In this document: piece by piece, positions 1-5,317 of the stretch
Layout of the letters: each line of letters starts with the position of its first letter
How positions within the stretch are numbered: the first letter of the stretch is position 1
Source: an uncultured bacterium
Lineage (GTDB): Bacteria > Planctomycetota > Phycisphaerae > Phycisphaerales > UBA1924
Reading direction: 5' to 3'
Assembly (NCBI GenBank): GCA_938003595.1
Contig: CALKYH010000184.1
Span: 1 to 5,317, forward strand
Length of the DNA: 5,317 nucleotides
Position numbers and translations under genes: made by a program
The notes under the pieces: generated by a model
Told to the model about the DNA's origin: nothing
Seen by the model: only the letters and a program-made list of their open reading frames with translations
The model's database searches: none

Positions 1-2
1 AG

Positions 3-497
3 GCGTTCCCGAACATCAAGGAGCCGCCCAGCAGCGATATCTGCTACGCGACGACCAACCGGCAGGCCGCGGTGCGCCAGATCGCGCCGGAGTGCGACCT
101 GGTGCTGGTCATCGGCTCGAAGAACTCCAGCAACTCGGTGCGGCTGACGGAGATCTCGCAGAATGTCGGCGTGCCCGCGTACCTGATCGACGATGTCCGC
201 GAACTCAAGGCCGACTGGTTCAAGGGCGGCGAGACCGTGCTGGTGACGGCCGGGGCGTCCGCGCCGGAGGACCTGGTGGCCGACCTGTGCCGCACGCTCA
301 TCGAGCGCTACGGCGGCACGATCGAGGTCCGGGACATCTTCAACGAAGACGAGGAGTTCAACCTGCCCGCGACGCTCAAGCGCTTGATGCGCGAGCGGGG
401 CGTGGACCCGGAGGTCCGGCGGATCCGCGTGGGGCACTACGAGATCACCTCCGACCGCTACGGCGCCACGCCGCTGACGATCGGGGCCACCAACTAA
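3..497 (+). CDS. ispH: 4-hydroxy-3-methylbut-2-enyl diphosphate reductase (IspH), 3' part
   Basis: This is the C-terminal part of IspH, the [4Fe-4S] enzyme that makes IPP and DMAPP from HMBPP in the last step of the MEP isoprenoid pathway, in the cytoplasm. The frame is open to the left edge, so the N-terminus and the first two cluster cysteines lie outside; 164 residues are visible. Seen directly: DICYATTNRQ (visible residues 12-21), whose Cys14 matches the third cluster cysteine (C197 in E. coli); GSKNSSNS (38-45), the substrate diphosphate-binding Ser/Asn loop; and TAGASAP (82-88), carrying the other substrate-binding serine. The segment EEFNLPATLKRL (117-128) matches the usual C-terminal end of the family, but about 36 further residues follow it, an extension absent from E. 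coli IspH. The stop is TAA, followed 25 nt later by rlmN on the same strand. Identification is near certain from these motifs; the role of the tail is unknown. Confidence 0.96.
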   Translation, partial: AFPNIKEPPSSDICYATTNRQAAVRQIAPECDLVLVIGSKNSSNSVRLTEISQNVGVPAYLIDDVRELKADWFKGGETVLVTAGASAPEDLVADLCRTLIERYGGTIEVRDIFNEDEEFNLPATLKRLMRERGVDPEVRRIRVGHYEITSDRYGATPLTIGATN

Positions 498-522
498 GAC
501 CCGTCCGCTCGAACACCCCGCC

Positions 523-1689
523 GTGCGCCACCCCGACCCCCACATCTTCGGCATGACCCCCGACTCGCTGCGCGAGTGGTGGACAGCGCGCGACCTGAGC
601 CCGGGCAAGTTCCGCGCCGACCAGGTGATGGAGTGGGTGTACGCCAAGGGCGTGGCGGACCCGGCGCTGATGAGCAATCTCTCCAAGCGCGACCGCGAGG
701 TTCTGGCCTCGGAGATGACCTTCCTCTCGGCCGATGTAGTGCGCCACCAGATCGCCAGCGACGACACGCAGAAGCTGCTGGTGGAATGGACTGACCCCTC
801 GGAGCCCGGCGCACCGGCTCCGGCGCGCTCCATGGCGCTGCCGATCGCGGGCGCTCCCGCGGGCGACCCCACGCGCCAGACCGAGTGCGTGATGATTCCA
901 ACGGAGGATCGGCGCACGGTGTGCGTGTCGAGCCAGATCGGCTGCCCGGTCGGCTGCCGCTTCTGCGCCTCGGGCATGGGCGGCCTGGACGGCTCGCTCA
1001 GCGCCGGGCGCATCGTCGAGCAGGTCTGGCGGATGGCGCGGCTGCCGGGCGTCGGGCGCGTCAGCAACATCGTCTTCATGGGCATGGGCGAGCCGCTGGC
1101 GAACTTCTCCAATGTCGTCCGCGCCGTGCGCACGCTCGCGGCGCCGTGGGGCATGGGCATCTCGGCCCGCAAGATCACCATCTCCACGGTCGGCCTGCCG
1201 CAGGCGATCGAGCGCCTGGCCGCCGAGATGGACCTGCCCATCACGCTGGCGCTGTCCCTGCACGCGCCCAACGACGCCATCCGGCGCCGGCTGATTCCCT
1301 GGGCGGAGTTCACCACCATCGACGAGCTGCTCGGCGCCTGCGCCGCGTGGTTCAAGAAGACAGGACGCGAGATCACGCTGGAGTACACGCTGCTGCGCGG
1401 CGAGAACGACCGGCCCGAGCAGGCGCGGGAGCTGGTGCAGGTGGTCCGACGCATGCACGACGAGGCCGGCGGGCGCGCCAATGTGAACCTCATCCGCTAC
1501 AACGAGGTCGGCGGCGTGCCGTTCGAGCGACCCCGCAGCGAGGATGTCGTCCAGTTCCAGGAGATCCTGCGCAGCGGCGGCGTGAATGTGCACATCCGCG
1601 CGAGCCGCGGGCGCGACATCGCCGCGGCGTGCGGGCAGCTCCGCCACGAAACGGCCCGCCGGGGCAAGGCCCCGAGCGCGACGGGCTGA
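523..1689 (+). CDS. rlmN: 23S rRNA (adenine(2503)-C(2))-methyltransferase RlmN (dual rRNA/tRNA)
   Basis: A radical-SAM methyltransferase that adds a methyl group to C2 of A2503 in 23S rRNA and, in characterised homologues, of A37 in some tRNAs. The length of 388 residues fits the family (384 in E. coli). Seen: an N-terminal RNA-binding-type region with KFRADQVMEWVY (29-40) and SNLSK (51-55); the [4Fe-4S]/SAM motif C141-x3-C145-x2-C148; GMGEPL (187-192), the SAM-binding loop; LSLHAPND (244-251); and SRGRDIAAACGQL (361-373), whose Cys370 matches the catalytic methyl-carrying cysteine (C355 in E. coli). Cys134 in TVCVSSQ matches E. coli C118, and Glu121 in TECVMIP probably matches the E105 base. 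Odd points are an Ala/Pro-rich insert at about 91-118 and LIRYNEV (323-329) where many homologues read LIPYNP. The GTG at 523 is chosen because HIFGMTPDSLREWW looks continuous with planctomycete-type N-termini; ATG at 553 is the alternative. No Shine-Dalgarno sequence precedes either. Confidence 0.95.
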   Translation: MRHPDPHIFGMTPDSLREWWTARDLSPGKFRADQVMEWVYAKGVADPALMSNLSKRDREVLASEMTFLSADVVRHQIASDDTQKLLVEWTDPSEPGAPAPARSMALPIAGAPAGDPTRQTECVMIPTEDRRTVCVSSQIGCPVGCRFCASGMGGLDGSLSAGRIVEQVWRMARLPGVGRVSNIVFMGMGEPLANFSNVVRAVRTLAAPWGMGISARKITISTVGLPQAIERLAAEMDLPITLALSLHAPNDAIRRRLIPWAEFTTIDELLGACAAWFKKTGREITLEYTLLRGENDRPEQARELVQVVRRMHDEAGGRANVNLIRYNEVGGVPFERPRSEDVVQFQEILRSGGVNVHIRASRGRDIAAACGQLRHETARRGKAPSATG

Positions 1690-1706
1690 GCGGGCACGGT
1701 CATCGG

Positions 1707-2441
1707 ATGCACGAGATGCTCGGCGCCCTCAGGACAATGACGATGAGCGTGCTCGGCCGGACCGGCGCGGCGGCGCTGCGCCGGCGAACCCCCACGCTCG
1801 ACGGCGCGCCGCTGGTGGACTACTGGACGCTCGGGGGCGTGGGTCCGCGCACGGTGGACTTTCTCGCGGCTCAGATCGCCACGCGCCGGCCGAGGCGGAT
1901 CCTCGAGTGCGGGCCGGGCACCTCGACGATCGCGATGGCGCGGGCGTCGGAGATTCTCGGCCTCCCCACCACCATCACGGCGCTGGAGCACGACGGCGCC
2001 TGGGCGCGGGTTGTGCGCCGGCGGCTGGAGCGGTGCGGCCTGGGCGAGCGCGTGGAGATCATCGACGCCCCGCTGGAGCCGCGCGGGCTCGATCCGTTCC
2101 CGTGGTACGCCGGGGCTTCGGAGGCCGCGGCCCGGGGACCGTTCGACCTGATGTTCATCGACGGCCCGCCGGCGCGCGACGGCGTGGCCCGGCGCGAGCC
2201 GGCGCTGCCGCGCATGTGGAGCGCCCTCGCGGACAACGCCCTGATCGTGCTCGACGACGGACGGCGCGCCGGCGAGCGGGAGTGCGTGCGCCGCTGGAAG
2301 GAGCGCTACGGCGCCCGGCTGGACGGCGACCTCGCGGCCGTCGAGAAAGGCCTGTGGGCGCTGGAGAAGCTGCCCGCCTCCCCCATCAGCGGCTCGGACG
2401 AGGCGCCGCCGTGGGCGACCGCGCGCGGCGTCTCGGGGTGA
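1707..2441 (+). CDS. class I SAM-dependent methyltransferase (Methyltransf_24-like), substrate unknown
   Basis: A 244-residue protein with a Rossmann-type SAM methyltransferase fold. Seen: motif I ILECGPGTST (65-74), the SAM-binding glycine loop; an acidic strand end ALEHD (92-96), where Glu94 probably binds the SAM ribose; IIDAPLEP (118-125); FDLMFIDGPP (146-155), an acidic motif typical of O-methyltransferase-like and Methyltransf_24 proteins; ALIVLDDGRR (178-187); and a C-terminal VEKGLWALEKL (212-222). No signal peptide or membrane segment is seen, so it is probably cytoplasmic. The substrate cannot be told from sequence; in other organisms related proteins act on sugars, small phenolics or lipids. 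It starts 17 nt after rlmN and ends 17 nt before the flavin reductase-like gene, so it may be co-transcribed with rlmN. Start choice is uncertain: ATG 1707 gives the longest form, but ATG 1716, 1737 and 1743 are in frame, and 1743 has an AGGA at good spacing. The frame is also open far upstream through rlmN, which is a high-GC shadow. Confidence 0.85.
   Translation: MHEMLGALRTMTMSVLGRTGAAALRRRTPTLDGAPLVDYWTLGGVGPRTVDFLAAQIATRRPRRILECGPGTSTIAMARASEILGLPTTITALEHDGAWARVVRRRLERCGLGERVEIIDAPLEPRGLDPFPWYAGASEAAARGPFDLMFIDGPPARDGVARREPALPRMWSALADNALIVLDDGRRAGERECVRRWKERYGARLDGDLAAVEKGLWALEKLPASPISGSDEAPPWATARGVSG
1731..1734 (+). promoter_or_regulatory. possible Shine-Dalgarno AGGA favouring an internal methyltransferase start
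   Basis: AGGA lies 8 nt before the ATG at 1743 and 2 nt before the ATG at 1737. The spacing to 1743 is close to ideal, while the ATG at 1707 has no purine-rich site ahead of it. Starting at 1743 would remove 12 residues (232 aa remain) and all conserved methyltransferase motifs would be kept. Four-base matches arise often by chance and other genes here appear to lack such sites, so this is only a hint. Confidence 0.3.
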
Positions 2442-2446
2442 CGCCG

Positions 2447-2452
2447 TACACT
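2447..2452 (+). promoter_or_regulatory. possible -10 box (TACACT) for leaderless transcription of the flavin reductase gene
   Basis: TACACT matches the TANNNT core of a housekeeping sigma -10 element. It ends 6 nt before the ATG at 2459, so transcription would begin at or next to the A of the start codon, giving a leaderless mRNA. It sits in the 17-nt gap after the methyltransferase stop, and no Shine-Dalgarno sequence lies before the ATG. No convincing -35 hexamer is visible in the GC-rich sequence upstream. This is an inference from position and motif only. Confidence 0.35.
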
Positions 2453-2458
2453 CGGCCC

Positions 2459-3109
2459 ATGGAACTCTCGCCCGACAGTCTCGCCATCGCCGATCGCTAC
2501 AAGCTGCTGATCGGCGGCGTCGTGCCGCGCCCCATCGCGTTTGTCTCGACCATCTCCACGAGAGGGCGCCTGAACCTGGCGCCATTCTCGTTCTTCAATG
2601 GCGTGGGCTCCAACCCGATGACGGTGCTGTTCTGCCCCGCGAACGACGAGCATGGCGAGGAAAAGGACACCCTGCGCAACTGCAAGCCGGTCGAGGAGGG
2701 CGGCACGGGCGAGTTCGTGGTCAACGCGGCGGTGGAGGCCTACGCCGCGGAGGTGGCAGCGTGTGCGGAGCCGCTGGAGCACGGAGACAGCGAGTTCGAG
2801 TTGAGCGGGCTGACGCCGGCGCCGAGCGTGGTGGTGGCGCCGCCCCGAGTGAAGGAGTCGCCCCTGTGCTTCGAGTGCCGCACCGTGCAGGTGGTGCGGA
2901 CGAACCCCGGGGCGCCGGCGGGCGGGAACATCGTCATCGGTCGCGTGGTGCATGTATTCGTGCGCGACGATGTGCTGGGCGAGCGCCATCACATCCTGCC
3001 GGGGCCGCTCGCGGCGATCGGGCGCATGGGCGGGCCAACCTACACGCGCACGCGCGACCGGTACGACATGCCGCCGGGCCGGCGGGCGCTGGAGCATCGC
3101 GGGCGTTAG
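2459..3109 (+). CDS. flavin reductase family protein (FMN-binding split barrel)
   Basis: A 216-residue protein of the flavin reductase-like / DIM6-NTAB family (COG1853 type), small FMN-binding split-barrel proteins that reduce flavins or use bound FMN in electron transfer. Seen: VVPRPIAFVST (21-31), the family N-terminal signature; NLAPFSFFNGVGSNP (39-53), the flavin-binding stretch; KDTLRN (69-74) and GEFVVN (84-89); SEFELSGLTPAPS (111-123); PPRVKESPLCFECR (128-141); IGRVVHVFVRDDVL (160-173), a barrel strand pair; and a C-terminal GRMGGPTYTRTRDRY (188-202). Length is normal for the family and no signal peptide or membrane segment is seen, so it is probably a cytoplasmic homodimer. The physiological partner (oxygenase, rubredoxin or other) is not shown by the neighbours. 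ATG 2459 is firm because the family N-terminal motif begins about 20 residues in. It lies 17 nt after the methyltransferase gene, and its TAG overlaps the stop of the convergent RDD gene. Confidence 0.92.
   Translation: MELSPDSLAIADRYKLLIGGVVPRPIAFVSTISTRGRLNLAPFSFFNGVGSNPMTVLFCPANDEHGEEKDTLRNCKPVEEGGTGEFVVNAAVEAYAAEVAACAEPLEHGDSEFELSGLTPAPSVVVAPPRVKESPLCFECRTVQVVRTNPGAPAGGNIVIGRVVHVFVRDDVLGERHHILPGPLAAIGRMGGPTYTRTRDRYDMPPGRRALEHRGR
3106..3109. other. overlapping convergent stop codons
   Basis: The + strand flavin reductase gene ends with TAG at 3107-3109 and the - strand RDD gene ends with TAA read from 3108 to 3106, so the two coding regions share 4 nt. There is no room for a dedicated intergenic terminator, so transcripts from both sides probably run into the opposite gene, or termination relies on Rho or sites inside the coding sequences. 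Confidence 0.9.
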
Positions 3110-4701
3110 TCGCCGCCGTCAGGACTCGGCGGGCCGGGCTTGGGCTCCGGCGCCTTGCGGATGACCGCCGACCCGGTGAGCACATCGGCGGGGTGGCGGG
3201 ACATGACATCCAGGAACACGAACAGCGCCAGCGGCGGGCAGAGGAACTTCAGCGCCGACCGAGCCGTCGCCTGCCAGAGCGTCGGGCGGCGGCCGTCGAT
3301 CGAGACGACGCGCAGGCCCAGCAGCCGCTTGCCCAGGGTGCGCCCGGTGAGATGCTCGCTGAGCGCGCTGTGGACGATGGTGACGCCGATGGCGGTCAGC
3401 AGCGCCGCGACATCGCGCATGAGCATGTCCGGCGAGAGCATCGCCGCGGAGAGCATGTCGCCGGGCTGCACGCGGAACACCACCGCGCCGATGACCAGCC
3501 CGGGGACCAGATCGATCATCACGGCCAGCGCCCGCATGCCGGGGCCGGCCAGCGACCAGCCCTCCGGCAGGGCGCCGATCGGCCGTTGCGCCGAATCCGG
3601 GCGCAGCGCGAAGATCATGACGGTCAGCAGCACGAAACCGAGCAGCATCGCCAGCGTCTGGAGTTCCCGTCCGGAGATGATCGGGTCGGCGCCGACGGGC
3701 CCGGCGTAGAGCGAGGCGCCCGTCACCGACGAGACGACCGACACCTGCAGGCGAGGGTCCGCGCCCTCGGGCTTCCACACGGTGTAGAGCCGCTCGCCGA
3801 CCGGGAAGACGGCGCGGCCGCCGCTGGCGACCGTAGCGCTCTCGAGCGGATGCGCGCCCTGCGGCCGCAACAGCCAGAAGCCGACCTCGCCTTCGCCGTC
3901 AACATCGGCGCCGATGAGCTGCCCGCCGGAGACGAGATAGAGGTCGACGCCCTGCGGGGACTCGAGGTCCTCGCCGATCCACTCCGTCCCGTTCTTGCCG
4001 ATGCTCCACACACGGGCGCGGTCCGGGCCCGCGCGCTGCACGATCCAGAGGCCGCCGGCGTCGCCGAGCAGCCACGCGCGGGCATCCGGCGCAAGCGCAT
4101 CGGGCAAAGGCGACGATTCCCAACGAAGGCCCTGCAATCGCAGGAGCTCGCGCTGCTCGGGAGCCGGCCCGGGCGCGGGCGAGTCGGTGGTCGGGGCGAG
4201 CAGCGCGAAGGGCGTGGAGCCCAGCATCGCCACGCCCTCGAGCCGGCCCCAGTCCGGCAGCGAAGGGAGCGACTCGGGCGCACGGTTCAGCGGCCAGTAC
4301 TCGAAACGCCCCGGGGCCAGCCCGGGACGGATGGTGATCGCCATGACGCGCCGCTTGGGCGCGGGCGCAGGGAGCTGTTTCTTGCCGTCCGTTGCGCGGG
4401 GCGCGGGCGGCGGGGAGGCGATCTCGTCCTGCACGATGATCAGGCGGTCCTCGCCGACGGCGAGGTTGGTCACCGTTCCGAGGAGGCGCGGGCCGACGCG
4501 GGCGCCGCCGGGATCGATCGAGCCGGGGAAGTGGTACAGCCCGGCGACCTGCTGGCCATCGGCCCCAACGGGGATGGCGAGCCAGCCGTGCTCGGCGCCG
4601 CCGGCGGCGGGCAATAGGTCGCCCCGCGCGGGCAACGCCGCGGCCAGCGTGACCAGCGCGACGACGAGCAGGTCGCGGAGTTGGACCATCGGCGCGTTCA
4701 C
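3106..4701 (-). CDS. secreted-domain protein with C-terminal RDD membrane domain
   Basis: A 531-residue envelope protein. Seen in order: a signal-peptide-like N-terminus (Arg9, hydrophobic LLVVALVTLAAAL at 11-23, possible cleavage after about residue 27); a 300-residue soluble region with recurring beta-type hydrophobic strands such as DRLIIVQ, GGLWIVQ, VDLYLVSGG, VGFWLLRP and ERLYTVW, spaced like blades of a beta-propeller; then membrane segments near 349-366, 388-410, 429-447 and 482-499. The C-terminal 150 residues match the RDD family: Arg390 and Asp397 in MRALAVMID, the GRTLGKRLLGLRVV signature (453-466), and Asp506 in the ADVLTGSAVI end motif. Two low-complexity Pro/Ala stretches (96-114, 172-182) look like linkers, and the tail is Pro-rich. 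RDD function is mostly unknown, with transport suggested for some members; I infer the outer domain senses or binds something outside the membrane. The start is GTG 4701, overlapping the upstream stop as GTGA; ATG 4689 is a plausible alternative that keeps the signal peptide. Confidence 0.85.
   Translation of the reverse strand: MNAPMVQLRDLLVVALVTLAAALPARGDLLPAAGGAEHGWLAIPVGADGQQVAGLYHFPGSIDPGGARVGPRLLGTVTNLAVGEDRLIIVQDEIASPPPAPRATDGKKQLPAPAPKRRVMAITIRPGLAPGRFEYWPLNRAPESLPSLPDWGRLEGVAMLGSTPFALLAPTTDSPAPGPAPEQRELLRLQGLRWESSPLPDALAPDARAWLLGDAGGLWIVQRAGPDRARVWSIGKNGTEWIGEDLESPQGVDLYLVSGGQLIGADVDGEGEVGFWLLRPQGAHPLESATVASGGRAVFPVGERLYTVWKPEGADPRLQVSVVSSVTGASLYAGPVGADPIISGRELQTLAMLLGFVLLTVMIFALRPDSAQRPIGALPEGWSLAGPGMRALAVMIDLVPGLVIGAVVFRVQPGDMLSAAMLSPDMLMRDVAALLTAIGVTIVHSALSEHLTGRTLGKRLLGLRVVSIDGRRPTLWQATARSALKFLCPPLALFVFLDVMSRHPADVLTGSAVIRKAPEPKPGPPSPDGGD
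4698..4701 (-). other. GTGA stop/start overlap coupling the two - strand genes
   Basis: Read on the - strand, bases 4701 to 4698 are GTGA: GTG opens the RDD gene and TGA closes the upstream gene. Such 4-nt overlaps usually mean ribosomes finishing the first gene re-initiate on the second, so the two proteins are probably made together. If the true start is ATG 4689, the genes would instead be separated by 8 nt, still close enough for coupling. Confidence 0.6.
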
Positions 4702-5317
4702 GGCGCCGCGAGCTCTTCTTCAGCCAGGGGCATGGAGGGATTCTCGCAGCGCTCGTCGAGGACGAGGATCGTCTCGGGCTGGAAGGCGTCGATGAGGAAC
4801 CCCAGGCGGAAAGCGTCGGGATTGAGCCGGCCGGCGACGGCGCCGTCGGAAGGGTCGTAGAGCGCGAGGCGGATCTCTTCGCCGGTGGCGGGGAGCGTGA
4901 TGACCGCGCGACCCGGGGCGCGGGGCGGGATCAGGCCGGAGCCGGCGATGGCGACATTCGTGTAATCGGTCAACTCGGCGACGAGCAGCGGCGTGGGCCC
5001 GGTGGGCGGCATGAGCACGATCCGCGCGGGCTCGTCCTTGCCGGGCTCGAGCGTGATGAGCCGCCGGCCGGCGCGGGCGGGGACCTCGACCACGATGCGC
5101 TTGCCGTCCGCCGCCCAGGCGACGCGCCCGCCGGTGGCGGGGATGGGCGTAATGCCGAGCAGGTCCACGATGTCGAGCGGGTTGCACGGGGCGCCGCCGT
5201 CGCGGGCGCAGGGCCGGCCGACATTGTCGTGGAAGCAGACGGTGACGCGGTCGGCGTCGCCCCGCTCGAAGAACCAGAAGCGCTGGGAGTCGCAGCCCAG
5301 CCAGGCGATGATCTCGC
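4698..5317 (-). CDS. unrecognised protein, possibly LolA/LppX-like envelope protein (5' end missing)
   Basis: The frame is open to the right edge and no convincing start codon lies inside, so the N-terminus is outside the window; 205 residues are visible. I do not recognise the family with certainty. Visible features: an aromatic-rich start (AWLGCDSQRFWFFERGDAD); a Cys-containing loop (TVCFHDNVGRPCARDGGAPC); the motif LDIVDLLGITPIPATGG; alternating beta-type strands such as KRIVVEVP and GRRLITLEPG; PGRAVITLPATGEEIRLAL; and NPDAFRLGFLIDAFQPETILVLDE near the C-terminus. This order of strands, with a DLLG motif and a final DAF-P-E segment, resembles planctomycete lipoprotein-like proteins of LolA/LppX type that bind lipids or lipoproteins; that comparison is a weak inference. 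A signal peptide or lipobox would lie outside the window. The internal GTG at 5168 is unlikely to be the start because homologous-looking sequence continues upstream of it. It overlaps the RDD gene by GTGA, which supports a shared envelope role. Confidence 0.7.
   Translation of the reverse strand, partial: EIIAWLGCDSQRFWFFERGDADRVTVCFHDNVGRPCARDGGAPCNPLDIVDLLGITPIPATGGRVAWAADGKRIVVEVPARAGRRLITLEPGKDEPARIVLMPPTGPTPLLVAELTDYTNVAIAGSGLIPPRAPGRAVITLPATGEEIRLALYDPSDGAVAGRLNPDAFRLGFLIDAFQPETILVLDERCENPSMPLAEEELAAP

Noticed and set aside
498..522. Possible promoter or terminator between ispH and rlmN
   Set aside because: The 25-nt gap shows no -10-like box, no hairpin with a T-run and no Shine-Dalgarno sequence; it is most simply a short spacer within a transcript.
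445..1647. A 400-codon open frame on the - strand opposite rlmN
   Set aside because: Composition is Arg/His/Ala-rich low-complexity and it lies fully antisense to an unmistakable rlmN; it is a GC-driven shadow.
885..1706. N-terminal extension of the methyltransferase frame through rlmN
   Set aside because: The frame is open but the translated sequence is Arg/Ala/Gly/His-rich without domain character, while rlmN in the other frame has all catalytic motifs. Real coding begins near 1707-1743.
1586..2458. N-terminal extension of the flavin reductase frame through the methyltransferase gene
   Set aside because: The extension is low-complexity Arg/Ala sequence; the family N-terminal motif begins about 20 residues after ATG 2459, which fits the normal protein length.
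1497..2585. A 362-codon open frame on the - strand across three + strand genes
   Set aside because: It crosses gene boundaries of well-supported genes and shows only Arg/Pro/Ala-rich composition.
2761..4617. A 618-codon open frame on the + strand opposite the RDD gene
   Set aside because: It is rich in Arg, Ala, Gly and His with no recognisable motif, and runs antisense to a gene with a clear signal peptide and RDD signature. Long spurious frames are expected at this GC content.
1..5317. Absence of CTAG, another 4-base palindrome, in the window
   Set aside because: CTAG is rare in many bacterial genomes and would need the rare CTA codon or TAG trinucleotides, so its absence needs no special cause, unlike ACGT.
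1..5317. Mobile element, defence system, CRISPR or RNA gene
   Set aside because: No direct-repeat array, terminal inverted repeats, transposase or nuclease motifs, or tRNA/rRNA-like sequence was seen; coding fills nearly all of the window with uniform composition.

Overview
This is a gene-dense window of about 70% GC (estimated by eye). It reads as an ordinary chromosomal segment of a Gram-negative-type bacterium. The best guess is a planctomycete, possibly of the Phycisphaerae: several start codons lack Shine-Dalgarno sequences, the RlmN and IspH proteins carry lineage-type variations, and a signal-peptide protein ends in an RDD membrane domain. This placement is an inference from style, not a proven taxonomy. 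No RNA gene, CRISPR array, insertion sequence, phage gene or integrase was seen.

Layout: bases 3-3109 hold four genes on the + strand with short gaps of 25, 17 and 17 nt. They are the 3' part of ispH (isoprenoid precursor synthesis), rlmN (radical-SAM methylation of 23S rRNA A2503 and tRNA A37), a class I SAM-dependent methyltransferase of unknown substrate, and a flavin reductase-like FMN-binding split-barrel protein. Bases 3106-5317 hold two genes on the - strand. The upstream one (running off the right edge) is an unrecognised protein that may have a LolA/LppX-like fold. It overlaps by a GTGA junction the start of a 531-residue protein with a signal peptide, a beta-rich outer domain and a C-terminal RDD membrane domain. 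The two blocks converge with stop codons overlapping by 4 nt. There is no gene-free stretch longer than 25 nt.

How the genes work together: the + strand genes are housekeeping or general metabolic genes with no single obvious pathway. IspH and RlmN are both Fe-S enzymes, but co-location may only reflect compact packing. A TACACT box 6 nt before the flavin reductase ATG suggests that gene can also be transcribed alone, as a leaderless message. The - strand pair is probably translationally coupled and acts at the cell envelope.

The most striking observation is not a gene. The tetranucleotide ACGT appears to be completely absent from the whole window, where base composition predicts roughly 15 copies. 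Codon choice bends around it in genes on both strands: all 15 Asp/Asn/His codons directly followed by a Val codon end in T, although NAC codons are otherwise strongly preferred. This suggests genome-wide avoidance, or methylation-driven loss, of ACGT.
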